Origin: Promicromonospora sukumoe 327MFSha3.1
GTDB lineage: Bacteria; Actinomycetota; Actinomycetes; Actinomycetales; Cellulomonadaceae
NCBI RefSeq assembly: GCF_000385135.1
Contig: NZ_ARQM01000016.1
Location: 124,001 to 188,000, forward strand
DNA: 64,000 bases
Direction of reading: 5' to 3'
The notes below the pieces were generated by a model. The model did not search any database. It was given only the letters and a program-made list of their open reading frames with translations, and had not been told where the DNA came from. How positions within the stretch are numbered: the stretch's first letter is position 1; each line of letters opens with the position of its first letter. Positions 55,001 through 62,576 of the stretch are shown here, piece by piece. Both the position numbers and the translations under genes were made by a program.

Positions 55001-56023
55001 TCAGCCCGACGCGCGCACCACGAGCTCGGGCACGAAGGTCGCCGCCCCGCCCGGGGTCCCGCCGTCGAGCGCGGCGAGGAGCAGCCGCGCCATGGCGCTG
55101 GCCATGTCCTCGACGGGCTGCCGCACGGTCGTGAGCGGCGGGTGGGCCTGGGCGGCGACGCTCGAGTCGTCGAAGCCCACGACGGCGACGTCGCGCGGTA
55201 CGTCCCGGCCGGCGGCCCGGAGGGCGGTGGAGACGCCGTCCGCCATGAGGTCGTTCGCCGCGAAGACGCCGTCGACGTCCGGCCGGGCGGCCAGCAGCGC
55301 GCGGGCCGCGGCCTCGCCGCCCGGGCGCGTGAAGTCGGCGGGGACGACCTCGGGCTCGCGCAGGCCCGCGGCGCGCACGCCGTCGAGGAAGCCCTGGAGC
55401 CGGGCGTGCCCGAACGGGGCGTCGGCGGGTCCCGCGACCACCGCGAGCCGGGTGCGGCCGGTGCCCGCGAGGTGCTCGGCCGCGAGCCGTCCGCCGGCAG
55501 CCTGGTCCAGGTCGACCCAGGCGACGTCCGCCAGGTCGGTACGAGTGGACAGCACGAGTGGCACGGCGAGGCCGGCGAGCCGGGCCGGCAGCGGGTCGGC
55601 GGAGCTGGACGTGATGAGCAGGACGCCGTCGACGTGCCCCTGGCGCACGTACCGCACCACCTGGTCGTGGGCGGGCGGGTCAGCAGGGATGATCGCGAGG
55701 TGGATGTCGCGGGGCCGCAGCACCTCCTGCGCGCCCGCCGTCACGCGGCCCAGGTACGGGTCGGTGAAGAGGCGCTCGAGGAACGGCAGCGGCGAGCGCT
55801 GCTCCGGCGGCTCCGAGACCACGAGGGCGACCGAGCCCGTGCGCCGCGTCACGAGCGAGCGGGCCGCGAGGTTGGGCACGTAGCCGGTCTGCTCGATCGC
55901 CCGCCGCACGACCTCGGCGATCTCGGGGTCGACGGTGGGTACCTCGTTGATCACGCGCGACACGGTCGCGCGCGACACCCCGGCAACGGAGGCCACGACC
56001 TCCAACGTAGGACGAGCTGGCAC
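55001..56023 (-). CDS. LacI family transcriptional regulator
   Basis: The 340 residues start with GTG at 56023. They have the LacI headpiece (TLEVVASVAGVSRATVSRVINEV, about residues 4-26) with the hinge helix (YVPNLAARSLVTRRTG) and a periplasmic-binding-like core (SVALVVSEPP, VAVVGFDDSSVAAQAHPPLTTVRQP). It should sense a sugar. It lies just downstream of the GH16 gene, whose promoter has a LacI-type operator, so it is the candidate regulator. TATAAA lies about six bases upstream, indicating a separate transcript. Confidence 0.92.
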   Translation of the reverse strand: MPARPTLEVVASVAGVSRATVSRVINEVPTVDPEIAEVVRRAIEQTGYVPNLAARSLVTRRTGSVALVVSEPPEQRSPLPFLERLFTDPYLGRVTAGAQEVLRPRDIHLAIIPADPPAHDQVVRYVRQGHVDGVLLITSSSADPLPARLAGLAVPLVLSTRTDLADVAWVDLDQAAGGRLAAEHLAGTGRTRLAVVAGPADAPFGHARLQGFLDGVRAAGLREPEVVPADFTRPGGEAAARALLAARPDVDGVFAANDLMADGVSTALRAAGRDVPRDVAVVGFDDSSVAAQAHPPLTTVRQPVEDMASAMARLLLAALDGGTPGGAATFVPELVVRASG

Positions 56024-56058
56024 CCGCCCTTTATACCCGTCCCCACCTGCCGCCGAGG

Positions 56059-56096
56059 GCCGGGTCCCCGCCTTCTTGCCTGCGCGGAGGCCCGGC
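56059..56096 (-). terminator. Probable terminator after GH16
   Basis: The arms 56059-56071 and 56084-56096 pair in 12 of 13 positions (one G-T). It lies between the GH16 stop and the LacI promoter. Confidence 0.55.
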
Positions 56097-56111
56097 ACCC
56101 GGCGAGCGGGG

Positions 56112-57794
56112 CTACTGGTAGACGCGGACGTAGTCGACGAGCATGCGGGACGGGAACGGGGTGCTCGCGTCCGGCGGGCCGGGCCAGTCACCGCCCACCG
56201 CGAGGTTGAGGATCAGGTAGAACTCGTGGTCGTAGACCCACGGCCCGCGCGTCGACTCCACGGTGTCCCGGTCCGCGTAGAAGACGTCGCGGCCGTCCAG
56301 CGAGAACTGGATGCCCTCGCTGTCCCAGTCGGCGGCCCAGGTGTGGAAGCCGTCGGAGATCTTCGAGCCGTCGGGCAGGGCGTAGGCCCCGCCGTAGCCG
56401 CCCCCGCCGTTGTACGCCGGGGCGTGCAGGGTGGAGTGGGCCTGGGTCGGGTTCTGGCCGATGAACTCCATGATGTCGATCTCCCCGTTGTACGGCCACG
56501 GGCGGCCGTCGAGGAAGTCGGAGCCCATCATCCAGAACGCGGGCCACAGGCCGCGGCCCTCGGGCACCTTCACGCGGGCCTCGAACCGGCCGTACTGCGC
56601 GTGGAACTTGTTCGAGGTGTTCATCCTGTGCGACGTGTACTGCCGGCCGTCGCGGTCCTCTCGCCGGGCCTCCAGCACGAAGTTGCCCTGGCCGTCCTGG
56701 AACCCGTTGCCGCTCGGGGTGTAGACCTGCTGCTCGTTGTTCTGCGGCAGGCCGGCGTCGATGGTCCACTTCGCGCCGTCGGCCGCGGTGCCGGCCGGGC
56801 CGTTGAACTCGTCGCTCCAGACCAGGTCGAGGTCGTCGAAGTCGGGGTCGGCGGGCTCGGCCGGGGGAGCGGCGGGCGCGCCACCGGTGCCGTAGACCTG
56901 GAACTCCCAGAGCGAGTAGCCGTAGGGGCCGCTCCGGTCGCGCAGGTGCACGCGCACGTGCCGGCCGTCGGCGTCGAGCGGGATCGTCTGCTTGAAGCCG
57001 GTGCCGTTCGTGGTGCTGTGCACGGTGCGCCACGTGGTGCCGTTGTCGGACACCTCGATGTCGAAGGCAGTCGCGAAGGCCGGGTCCCACTGCAGCACCA
57101 CGCTGGTCACGTGCGCGGCGGCCCCGAGGTCGACGGCGATCCAGCCCTCGTCCACCCAGCCCGTGTCGGGGCTGACGGCCCAGCGGCTGGCCGGGTCCAG
57201 GTCGAAGGCCTTGTCGGGGGAGCAGAGCCAGCAGTTGCCGTCGTTCTGCGAGCTGGAGGCGCTGCCCTGCTTGCCGTAGGAGAGCAACGTGGTGTCGGTG
57301 GGCGTGCCGCCCCCGGTGCCGAACACCTGCAGCTCCCACAGCGAGACGCCCCACTGGGTGGCGCGCTGGGTCACCCACAGGCGCAGGTAGCGGCCGGAAC
57401 CGTCCACGTCGAGGTTCTGGTCGCCGCCCGTGCCGGTGGTCGTCGAGTAGATGCTGGACCACGCGGCGCCGTCGGCGGAGGTCTCGATCCGGAAGCCGGA
57501 CGCGTACGCCGCCTCCCAGTCGAGGACGACCCGGTCGATCGCCTGGACGGAGCCCAGGTCGACGCGGATCCACTGGTTGTCGGCGGCGGCGCTGGACCAG
57601 CGGGTGCCGGGGTCGCCGTCGACGGCGGCGGCGCCGGTGCTCCAGTCGAACTCGGTGCTGGACGTGGTGACGGGCCGGCCCTGGGAGAGCGGTTCTGCGG
57701 CGGCCGATGCGGTGGTGACCTGGGTGATCGCACCCAGGGCGAGGAGGGCCGCGGCGGTGGTCGCCGCCGCGAGCAGGCGGAGGTGTCTGCGCAT
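56112..57794 (-). CDS. Secreted GH16 beta-1,3-glucanase with two N-terminal carbohydrate-binding modules
   Basis: The 560 residues begin with a signal peptide (to about ITQVTTASA, residue 31). Two F5/8-type (CBM32-like) modules, about 35-160 and 165-305, share the motifs VDGDPGTRWSS/LDPASRWAVS, WIRVDLG/WIAVDLG and SLWELQVFGTG/SLWEFQVYGTG. A GH16 domain (about 320-560) has WSDEFNGPAG, the catalytic GEIDIMEFIG with Glu438 and Glu443, and ends LVDYVRVYQ. It hydrolyses laminarin-like glucan. GAAGGAG lies before the ATG. Confidence 0.95.
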   Translation of the reverse strand: MRRHLRLLAAATTAAALLALGAITQVTTASAAAEPLSQGRPVTTSSTEFDWSTGAAAVDGDPGTRWSSAAADNQWIRVDLGSVQAIDRVVLDWEAAYASGFRIETSADGAAWSSIYSTTTGTGGDQNLDVDGSGRYLRLWVTQRATQWGVSLWELQVFGTGGGTPTDTTLLSYGKQGSASSSQNDGNCWLCSPDKAFDLDPASRWAVSPDTGWVDEGWIAVDLGAAAHVTSVVLQWDPAFATAFDIEVSDNGTTWRTVHSTTNGTGFKQTIPLDADGRHVRVHLRDRSGPYGYSLWEFQVYGTGGAPAAPPAEPADPDFDDLDLVWSDEFNGPAGTAADGAKWTIDAGLPQNNEQQVYTPSGNGFQDGQGNFVLEARREDRDGRQYTSHRMNTSNKFHAQYGRFEARVKVPEGRGLWPAFWMMGSDFLDGRPWPYNGEIDIMEFIGQNPTQAHSTLHAPAYNGGGGYGGAYALPDGSKISDGFHTWAADWDSEGIQFSLDGRDVFYADRDTVESTRGPWVYDHEFYLILNLAVGGDWPGPPDASTPFPSRMLVDYVRVYQ

Positions 57795-57832
57795 CTGACG
57801 TGCTCCTTCGAACGTCGGTCTGGCACTTCGGG

Positions 57833-57860
57833 CAGTGTGAGAGAGCGCTCTCTGACACTG
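57833..57860. promoter_or_regulatory. LacI-type operator upstream of GH16
   Basis: AGAGAGCGCTCTCT (57840-57853) is a perfect 14-bp palindrome with the central CGCG-like GCGC of LacI-family operators. CAGTGT and ACACTG on the outside extend it to 28 bp with one mismatch pair. It lies 39 to 66 bases upstream of the GH16 ATG. Confidence 0.8.
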
Positions 57861-57929
57861 TCGCGGACATTCCGGACTCCGGTCAAGGCTTTCGGCGAAG
57901 TTCGCTGACCGGTCTGTAAGTAAAGCGGG

Positions 57930-58889
57930 TCAGGGCCGGACGACGACCTTGCCGAACTGCTCGCCCTCGTGCAGCCGGGCCAGGCCCTCCGCGGCCTTGG
58001 CGAGTGGCACCTCGGCGTCGATCACGGGGCGCACGCCGGTGCGCGCGCAGAACCGGGCGAGCGCGCCCAGGTCCTCGCGCGTGCCCATGGTCACGCCCTG
58101 GACCCGGATCTCCTGGAAGAAGATGCGGGTCAGCTCGGCCGGGGGAGCGTCGCCCGACGTCGCGCCGCACACCAGCACCGAGCCGCCCGGCCGCACAGAA
58201 CGGATCGAGTGGGCCCACGTCGCCTGGCCCACCGACTCCAGCACGGCGTCCACGCGGGCCGGCAGCCGGGCGCCCGTCTCGACCGCGCCCGCGGCGCCGA
58301 GCTTCAGCGCCCGCTCCCGCTTCTCGGCGGAGCGCGACGTCACCCAGACCTCCAGGCCGGCCGCCGCGCCCAGCGTGACCGCCGCCGTCGCCAGCCCGCC
58401 GCCGGCGCCCTGCACCAGGACGCGGTCGCCGGGCGTGAGCCCGCCCTTCGTGAACAGCATGGAGTAGGCGGTCAGCCACGCCGTCGGCAGGCAGGCGGCC
58501 TCCTCGAACGAGAGCTCGGCGGGCTTCGGCACCAGGTTCGCGGCCGGCACCGCGACGCGCTCGGCGAGGGTCCCGGGGTAGCGCTCCGAGAGCAGCGACC
58601 GCGGCTCCTTCGGCCCGACGCCGTGCCCGTCGGCGCCGATCACGCCGTGCACGATCACCTCGGTGCCGTCCGGCGCCACGCCCGCGGCGTCGGTGCCGAG
58701 GATCATCGGGAGCTGCTGCTCCTTGAGGCCGACGCCGCGCAGCGACCACAGGTCGTGGTGGTTCAGGCTCGCGGCCCGCACCTCCACGGTGGTCCAGTGC
58801 TCCGGGGTCTCCGGCTCGGGGCGGTCGCCCACCTCCAGGCCGTCGAGCGGGCTGTCGGGCGAGAATCGGGTCACGTAGGCGGCAAGCAT
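57930..58889 (-). CDS. MDR family quinone oxidoreductase/zinc-type alcohol dehydrogenase
   Basis: The 319 residues follow the medium-chain dehydrogenase pattern: VEVRAASLNHHDLW, ILGTDAAGV, SFEEAACLPTAWLTAYSML and the NADPH loop VLVQGAGGGLATAAV. No structural zinc cluster of four Cys is present, so it resembles quinone oxidoreductases. TAGGTT lies six bases upstream of the ATG (leaderless). Substrate unknown. Confidence 0.9.
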   Translation of the reverse strand: MLAAYVTRFSPDSPLDGLEVGDRPEPETPEHWTTVEVRAASLNHHDLWSLRGVGLKEQQLPMILGTDAAGVAPDGTEVIVHGVIGADGHGVGPKEPRSLLSERYPGTLAERVAVPAANLVPKPAELSFEEAACLPTAWLTAYSMLFTKGGLTPGDRVLVQGAGGGLATAAVTLGAAAGLEVWVTSRSAEKRERALKLGAAGAVETGARLPARVDAVLESVGQATWAHSIRSVRPGGSVLVCGATSGDAPPAELTRIFFQEIRVQGVTMGTREDLGALARFCARTGVRPVIDAEVPLAKAAEGLARLHEGEQFGKVVVRP

Positions 58890-58923
58890 CCGTTCAACCT
58901 ACCCGGGTCGCCGCACGCGACGA

Positions 58924-58956
58924 GGCCTGGCGCCGGAAGACACCCGGAGCCAGGCC
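58924..58956 (-). terminator. Probable terminator after the VOC gene
   Basis: GGCCTGGC (58924-58931) and GCCAGGCC (58949-58956) pair over 8 bp, with an inner CCGG/CCGG. It lies 14 bases after the VOC gene stop and before the MDR gene. Confidence 0.55.
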
Positions 58957-58969
58957 CGGTCGCGGAAGA

Positions 58970-59407
58970 TCACCCGGGGGACTGCTCCGTCCCGATGTCG
59001 AACATCCACGAGATGCCGAACCTGTCGGTCAGCGCCCCGTAGTAGTCGCCCCACGGGGCGAGCTCCAGCGGCTGGCCCGGCGTCGCGCCGTCGGACAGCT
59101 TCTCGTAGGCCTTCTTGATGTAGTCGTGGTCGTCCGGGCCGCCGGTCAGGGAGACGGTGACGCCGCTGGTGGGTGCCACGTACTCCATGAACGACGGCGT
59201 GTCGGCCGCCATGATCGTGAGGTTGCCCGGGGCGTCGAGCTGCCCGTGCATGACGAGGTCCTTGTCCTCGTCGGGGGTCGGCATACCCTCCATCGGGTTC
59301 TCGCCGAAGGTGCTGACGGTGAGCTCTCCGCCGAGCACGGACCGGTAGAAGTCCAGGGCGTCCTTGGCCTCGGACTTGAAGCTGAGGTACGGGTTGAGCT
59401 TTGCCAT
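58970..59407 (-). CDS. VOC superfamily protein (PhnB-like)
   Basis: The 145 residues start MAKLNPYLSFKSEAKDALDFYRSVLGGEL, the usual opening of PhnB-like VOC proteins, and end WGDYYGALTDRFGISWMFDIG. Both parts supply metal or ligand contacts in relatives. Function unknown. TAGCGT lies six bases upstream of the ATG, so the mRNA is leaderless and separate from metX upstream. Confidence 0.9.
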   Translation of the reverse strand: MAKLNPYLSFKSEAKDALDFYRSVLGGELTVSTFGENPMEGMPTPDEDKDLVMHGQLDAPGNLTIMAADTPSFMEYVAPTSGVTVSLTGGPDDHDYIKKAYEKLSDGATPGQPLELAPWGDYYGALTDRFGISWMFDIGTEQSPG

Positions 59408-59447
59408 ACGGCCACGCTAAGCCTGGGTCGCCCGGTCCGCGCGACGG

Positions 59448-60740
59448 TTACCCGAGGAACTCGCTCACCATGGGGCCGATCTGGTCGGCCTCGACCAGGA
59501 ACCCGTCGTGGCCCACGTCGCTGGTCACGATCCGCAGCGGCTCCGCCCGCGGGATCCAGCGCGCCAGCCGCGCGGACTGCGTGGGCGGGAACAGCCGGTC
59601 GCTGTCGACCGCCACCACCAGGGCGCGCGCGGTGATCTGGCTGAGCGCGCCCTCGACGCCGCCGCGGTCGCGGCCCAGGTCGTGCGACAGCATCGACTCG
59701 GTGAGCACCAGGTAGGAGTTGGCGTCGAACCGGCGGGCCAGCTTGTCGCCGTGGTGCTCCAGGTAGGACTGCACGGCGAACCGGCCGCCCGCGAACGGGT
59801 CCTCGCCGCCCTGCGGCAGCCGCCCGAACCGCTGGTCCAGCTCGTAGCCCGTGCGGTAGGTCGTGTGCGCGATCTGGCGGGCGATGCCCAGGCCGGTGTG
59901 CGGGCCGTCGTCGTCGGCCGCGTCGTAGTAGTCGCCGCCGCGGAAGCGCGGGTCCACGCGGATGGCGGCGAGCTGCGGGTGCGCCCACGCGATCTGGTCG
60001 CCGCCGGTCTGGGCGGTCGTCGCGATGGCCGCGACGTTCCGCACGGGGATGCCGGACTCGGGCCCGAGCAGCGCCCACTCCAGCACGCGGAGCCCGCCCA
60101 TCGAGGCGCCGATCACGAGGTCCCACGACCCGATCCCGAGCTCCCGGGTCAGCGCGATCTCCACGGCCACCTGGTCGCGGGTCGTGATGTAGGGAAAGCG
60201 GCCGCCCCAGGGACGGCCGTCGTCCGCCGTCGACGAGGGCCCGGTGGTGCCCTGACAGCCGCCCAGCGCGTTGGGCGCCACGACGAAGTACCGGTCGGTG
60301 TCGATGGGCCGTCCCGGGCCGACCATCTGCGCCCACCACCCGCTGGTGACGTGCCCCGGCCCGGCCTCGCCCGTGACGTGCGAGTCGCCCGTGAGGGCGT
60401 GCAGCACCAGCACGGCGTTGGAGCCGTCCGCGTTCAGCGTGCCCCACGTCTCGTAGGCCACGCGGACGGCGGGCAGGCGCCCGCCCGCCTCGAGCTCGAA
60501 GGAGCCGACGTCGGCGAACTGCCGCCGCCCGGGGTCGTCGCCCTCCCGCCACGCGCCGCTCGGCGGCACCGGCGGCTTGCTCCGGGCGCGCGAGGTCTCG
60601 GTGGGTCCCGCCGGGGCGACGTCGCCCTTGTCGCGCCGGCCGGCGCCGTGGGCGTCGTCCGACACGGAGAACGGGACGCTCGCGGTGCGGAGCGTCTGGT
60701 CGGGGGCGCCGTGCTCGGCCTTCGGGGTGGTGACGGCCAT
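59448..60740 (-). CDS. metX: Homoserine O-acetyltransferase
   Basis: It activates homoserine with acetyl-CoA for methionine synthesis. The 430 residues show the alpha/beta hydrolase acyltransferase pattern: HALTGDSHV, GGCQGTTGPSS, GASMGGLRVLEW with the nucleophilic Ser, and VGHDGFLVE with the His. The N-terminal 60 residues are a polar extension not seen in shorter relatives. GTAGGAG precedes the ATG. A hairpin lies between metY and metX. Confidence 0.93.
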   Translation of the reverse strand: MAVTTPKAEHGAPDQTLRTASVPFSVSDDAHGAGRRDKGDVAPAGPTETSRARSKPPVPPSGAWREGDDPGRRQFADVGSFELEAGGRLPAVRVAYETWGTLNADGSNAVLVLHALTGDSHVTGEAGPGHVTSGWWAQMVGPGRPIDTDRYFVVAPNALGGCQGTTGPSSTADDGRPWGGRFPYITTRDQVAVEIALTRELGIGSWDLVIGASMGGLRVLEWALLGPESGIPVRNVAAIATTAQTGGDQIAWAHPQLAAIRVDPRFRGGDYYDAADDDGPHTGLGIARQIAHTTYRTGYELDQRFGRLPQGGEDPFAGGRFAVQSYLEHHGDKLARRFDANSYLVLTESMLSHDLGRDRGGVEGALSQITARALVVAVDSDRLFPPTQSARLARWIPRAEPLRIVTSDVGHDGFLVEADQIGPMVSEFLG

Positions 60741-60764
60741 GGCTTCTCCTACGGCTCGGGGTGC

Positions 60765-60800
60765 GGAGCGGGCACCGGAGGGTTCCCCGGTGCCCGCTCC
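60765..60800 (-). terminator. Hairpin between metY and metX
   Basis: A perfect 14-bp stem (60765-60778 with 60787-60800) encloses an 8-base loop on the transcript from metY toward metX. It may end most metY transcripts or stabilise the metY mRNA. Confidence 0.65.
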
Positions 60801-60817
60801 AGGTACGGACGGGACGA

Positions 60818-62155
60818 TCAGCTGGTCTCCTCGCCCAGGAGGTTCTTGGCGGCGGTGAAGCCGAGCTCCAGGTCCGCCAGGATGTCCTCCACGTTCTCCA
60901 GACCCACCGCCAGGCGCACCAGGCCGGGCGTGACGCCCGACAGCGCCTGCTCGTCCGGCGTGAGCTGGGAGTGGGTCGTGGAGGCGGGGTGGATCACGAG
61001 CGACCGGACGTCGCCGATGTTCGCCACGTTGGAGTGCAGCTGCAGGGCCGAGACGAAGGCCTGGCCCGCGTCCGCGCCGCCGTCGAGCTCGAAGGCGAGC
61101 ACCGCGCCGGCGCCCTTCGGCGCGTACTTCTGGGCGTTGGCGTTCCACGGCGAGCTCGCCAGGCCGGCGTAGTGCACGCCGCGGACGTCGTCCCGGGCCT
61201 CGAGCCACTGCGCCACGTGCTCGGCGTTGGCGACGTGCCGCTCGATCCGCAGCGACAGCGTCTCCAGGCCCTGGGCGAGCAGGAACGCGTTGAACGGCGA
61301 GATCGCGGCGCCGAGGTCGCGCAGGAGCTGGACGCGCGCCTTGAGCACGAAGGCCAGGTTGGCGCCGAGCGCGCCGTCCACGCCCAGGTCCCGGGCGAAG
61401 ACGATGCCGTTGTAACTCGGGTCCGGGGTGTTGAAGCCGGGGAACCGCTCGGGGTCGGCCGCGAAGTCGAACCGGCCGCCGTCGACGATCACGCCGCCGA
61501 TCGCGCTGCCGTGCCCGCCCAGGTACTTCGTCGCGGAGTGCACCACGATGTCGGCGCCGTGCTCGAACGGGCGGATCAGGTACGGGGTGGCCACCGTGTT
61601 GTCCACGATGAGCGGGACGCCGGCCTCGTGGGCCACGGCCGCGACGCCCTCGATGTCGAGCACGTCGGCGCGCGGGTTCGGGATGGTCTCGCCGAAGAAC
61701 GCCTTCGTGTTGGGCCGGACGGCGGCGCGCCAGGCGTCGAGGTCGTGCGGGTCGTCCACGAACGTGGTCTCGATGCCGAACTTGGGCAGCGTGTGGTGCA
61801 GCAGGTTGTACGTGCCGCCGTAGAGGCTGGCGGAGGCGACGACGTGGTCGCCGGCCTGCGCGAGGTTCAGGATCGCGAGGGACTCCGCGGCCTGGCCGGA
61901 CGCGACCAGCAGGGCGCCGACGCCGCCCTCCAGGCTCGCGATGCGGTCCTCGACGACCTGCTGCGTCGGGTTGCCGATGCGGGTGTAGATGGGCCCCAGG
62001 TCCTTCAGGGCGAACCGGTCGGCCGCGACCCCGGCGTCGGGGAACACGAACGAGGTGGTCTGGTAGATCGGCAGGGCGCGTGCGCCGGTCGCGGGGTCGG
62101 GCTCCTGGCCGGCGTGGATCTGGCGGGTCTCGAACGACCACTGGGGCTGCGTCAT
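60818..62155 (-). CDS. metY: O-acetylhomoserine aminocarboxypropyltransferase (sulfhydrylase)
   Basis: This PLP enzyme makes homocysteine from O-acetylhomoserine and sulfide. The 445 residues show the Cys/Met metabolism fold: YTRIGNPTQQVVEDRIASLEGG, ASASLYGGTYNLL, VDNTVATPYLIRP, SATKYLGGHG with the PLP Lys, and SLVIHPASTTHSQL. It has CAGGAG before ATG 62155 and a 190-base leader carrying a poly-Cys leader peptide. metX follows on the same strand. Confidence 0.94.
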   Translation of the reverse strand: MTQPQWSFETRQIHAGQEPDPATGARALPIYQTTSFVFPDAGVAADRFALKDLGPIYTRIGNPTQQVVEDRIASLEGGVGALLVASGQAAESLAILNLAQAGDHVVASASLYGGTYNLLHHTLPKFGIETTFVDDPHDLDAWRAAVRPNTKAFFGETIPNPRADVLDIEGVAAVAHEAGVPLIVDNTVATPYLIRPFEHGADIVVHSATKYLGGHGSAIGGVIVDGGRFDFAADPERFPGFNTPDPSYNGIVFARDLGVDGALGANLAFVLKARVQLLRDLGAAISPFNAFLLAQGLETLSLRIERHVANAEHVAQWLEARDDVRGVHYAGLASSPWNANAQKYAPKGAGAVLAFELDGGADAGQAFVSALQLHSNVANIGDVRSLVIHPASTTHSQLTPDEQALSGVTPGLVRLAVGLENVEDILADLELGFTAAKNLLGEETS

Positions 62156-62211
62156 GGCTCTCCTGCTTCCTGTGCGGGGTGGCGTGCTTCTGGCTGAACT
62201 GACCGAGCTGA

Positions 62212-62316
62212 GCCGCGGCATGCCCCGTGGGGCCTGCGCATCAGGAGGGGTCCGCGGCGGGTCGAGGGCGCGCACGCGGAAGTCGGCCGGACGGCCGAGG
62301 GCAGGCGAACGTGCGC
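62212..62316 (-). promoter_or_regulatory. Structured leader of metY
   Basis: On the metY transcript GCGCACG (62316-62310) pairs with CGTGCGC (62276-62270) around a perfect TCGGCCG/CGGCCGA hairpin (62298-62283). Further on, GCCGCGG and CCGCGGC (62258-62252, 62218-62212) enclose a GCCCC/GGGGC hairpin. The first stem begins five bases after the leader stop codon, where a ribosome paused on Cys codons would cover it. Confidence 0.55.
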
Positions 62317-62320
62317 TGGA

Positions 62321-62347
62321 TCAGCAACAACACATTCGACGAGTCAT
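62321..62347 (-). CDS. Poly-cysteine leader peptide upstream of metY (8 residues)
   Basis: ATG at 62347 opens an 8-codon frame reading Met-Thr-Arg-Arg-Met-Cys-Cys-Cys, then TGA. TACGGT at 62359-62354 is a -10 box whose start site falls on the ATG, so the peptide is leaderless. Three Cys codons at the end of a tiny frame before a sulfur-assimilation gene match the cysteine-responsive attenuators known in mycobacteria. Function is inferred. Confidence 0.8.
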   Translation of the reverse strand: MTRRMCCC

Positions 62348-62353
62348 GGTGCG

Positions 62354-62382
62354 ACCGTAGACGGCCGCGGGCGCGGGCGAAA
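62354..62382 (-). promoter_or_regulatory. Promoter of the metY leader
   Basis: On the minus strand a weak -35 TTTCGC (62382-62377), a 17-base spacer and TACGGT (62359-62354) point to a start at 62347, the leader ATG. Confidence 0.6.
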
Positions 62383-62442
62383 GCCATGTCTTGAATCGTG
62401 AGATGCAGAAATGAGACGGGCTGGGCGACTGTGGCCCCGTGT

Positions 62443-62460
62443 CGGCGTATGCGCCGTTTT
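62443..62460 (+). terminator. Small terminator-like hairpin upstream of the NlpC/P60 gene
   Basis: CGGCG (62443-62447) and CGCCG (62452-62456) close on TATG and are followed by TTTT. It could attenuate the leader of the downstream gene; the stem is short. Confidence 0.45.
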
Positions 62461-62576
62461 GCCTTCCGGATGCGCACTTCGGAGGCTCGGGGCACATTTG
62501 ATCCCGTAACAACGGAGTGATTCACAGGATCTGCGCAAGGCGACACGCCGGAGTGGCGCGGATCGGAAGGGGGATC

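Noticed and set aside
62156-62360. SAM riboswitch in front of metY.
   Set aside because: I looked for SAM-I and SAM-IV conserved cores and did not find them; the poly-Cys frame and simple hairpins explain the leader better. A covariance-model search would settle it.
62400-62576. c-di-AMP (ydaO) riboswitch upstream of the NlpC/P60 gene.
   Set aside because: This class often precedes such genes in actinobacteria, but the conserved core could not be recognised here. Only a small hairpin with TTTT was supportable.
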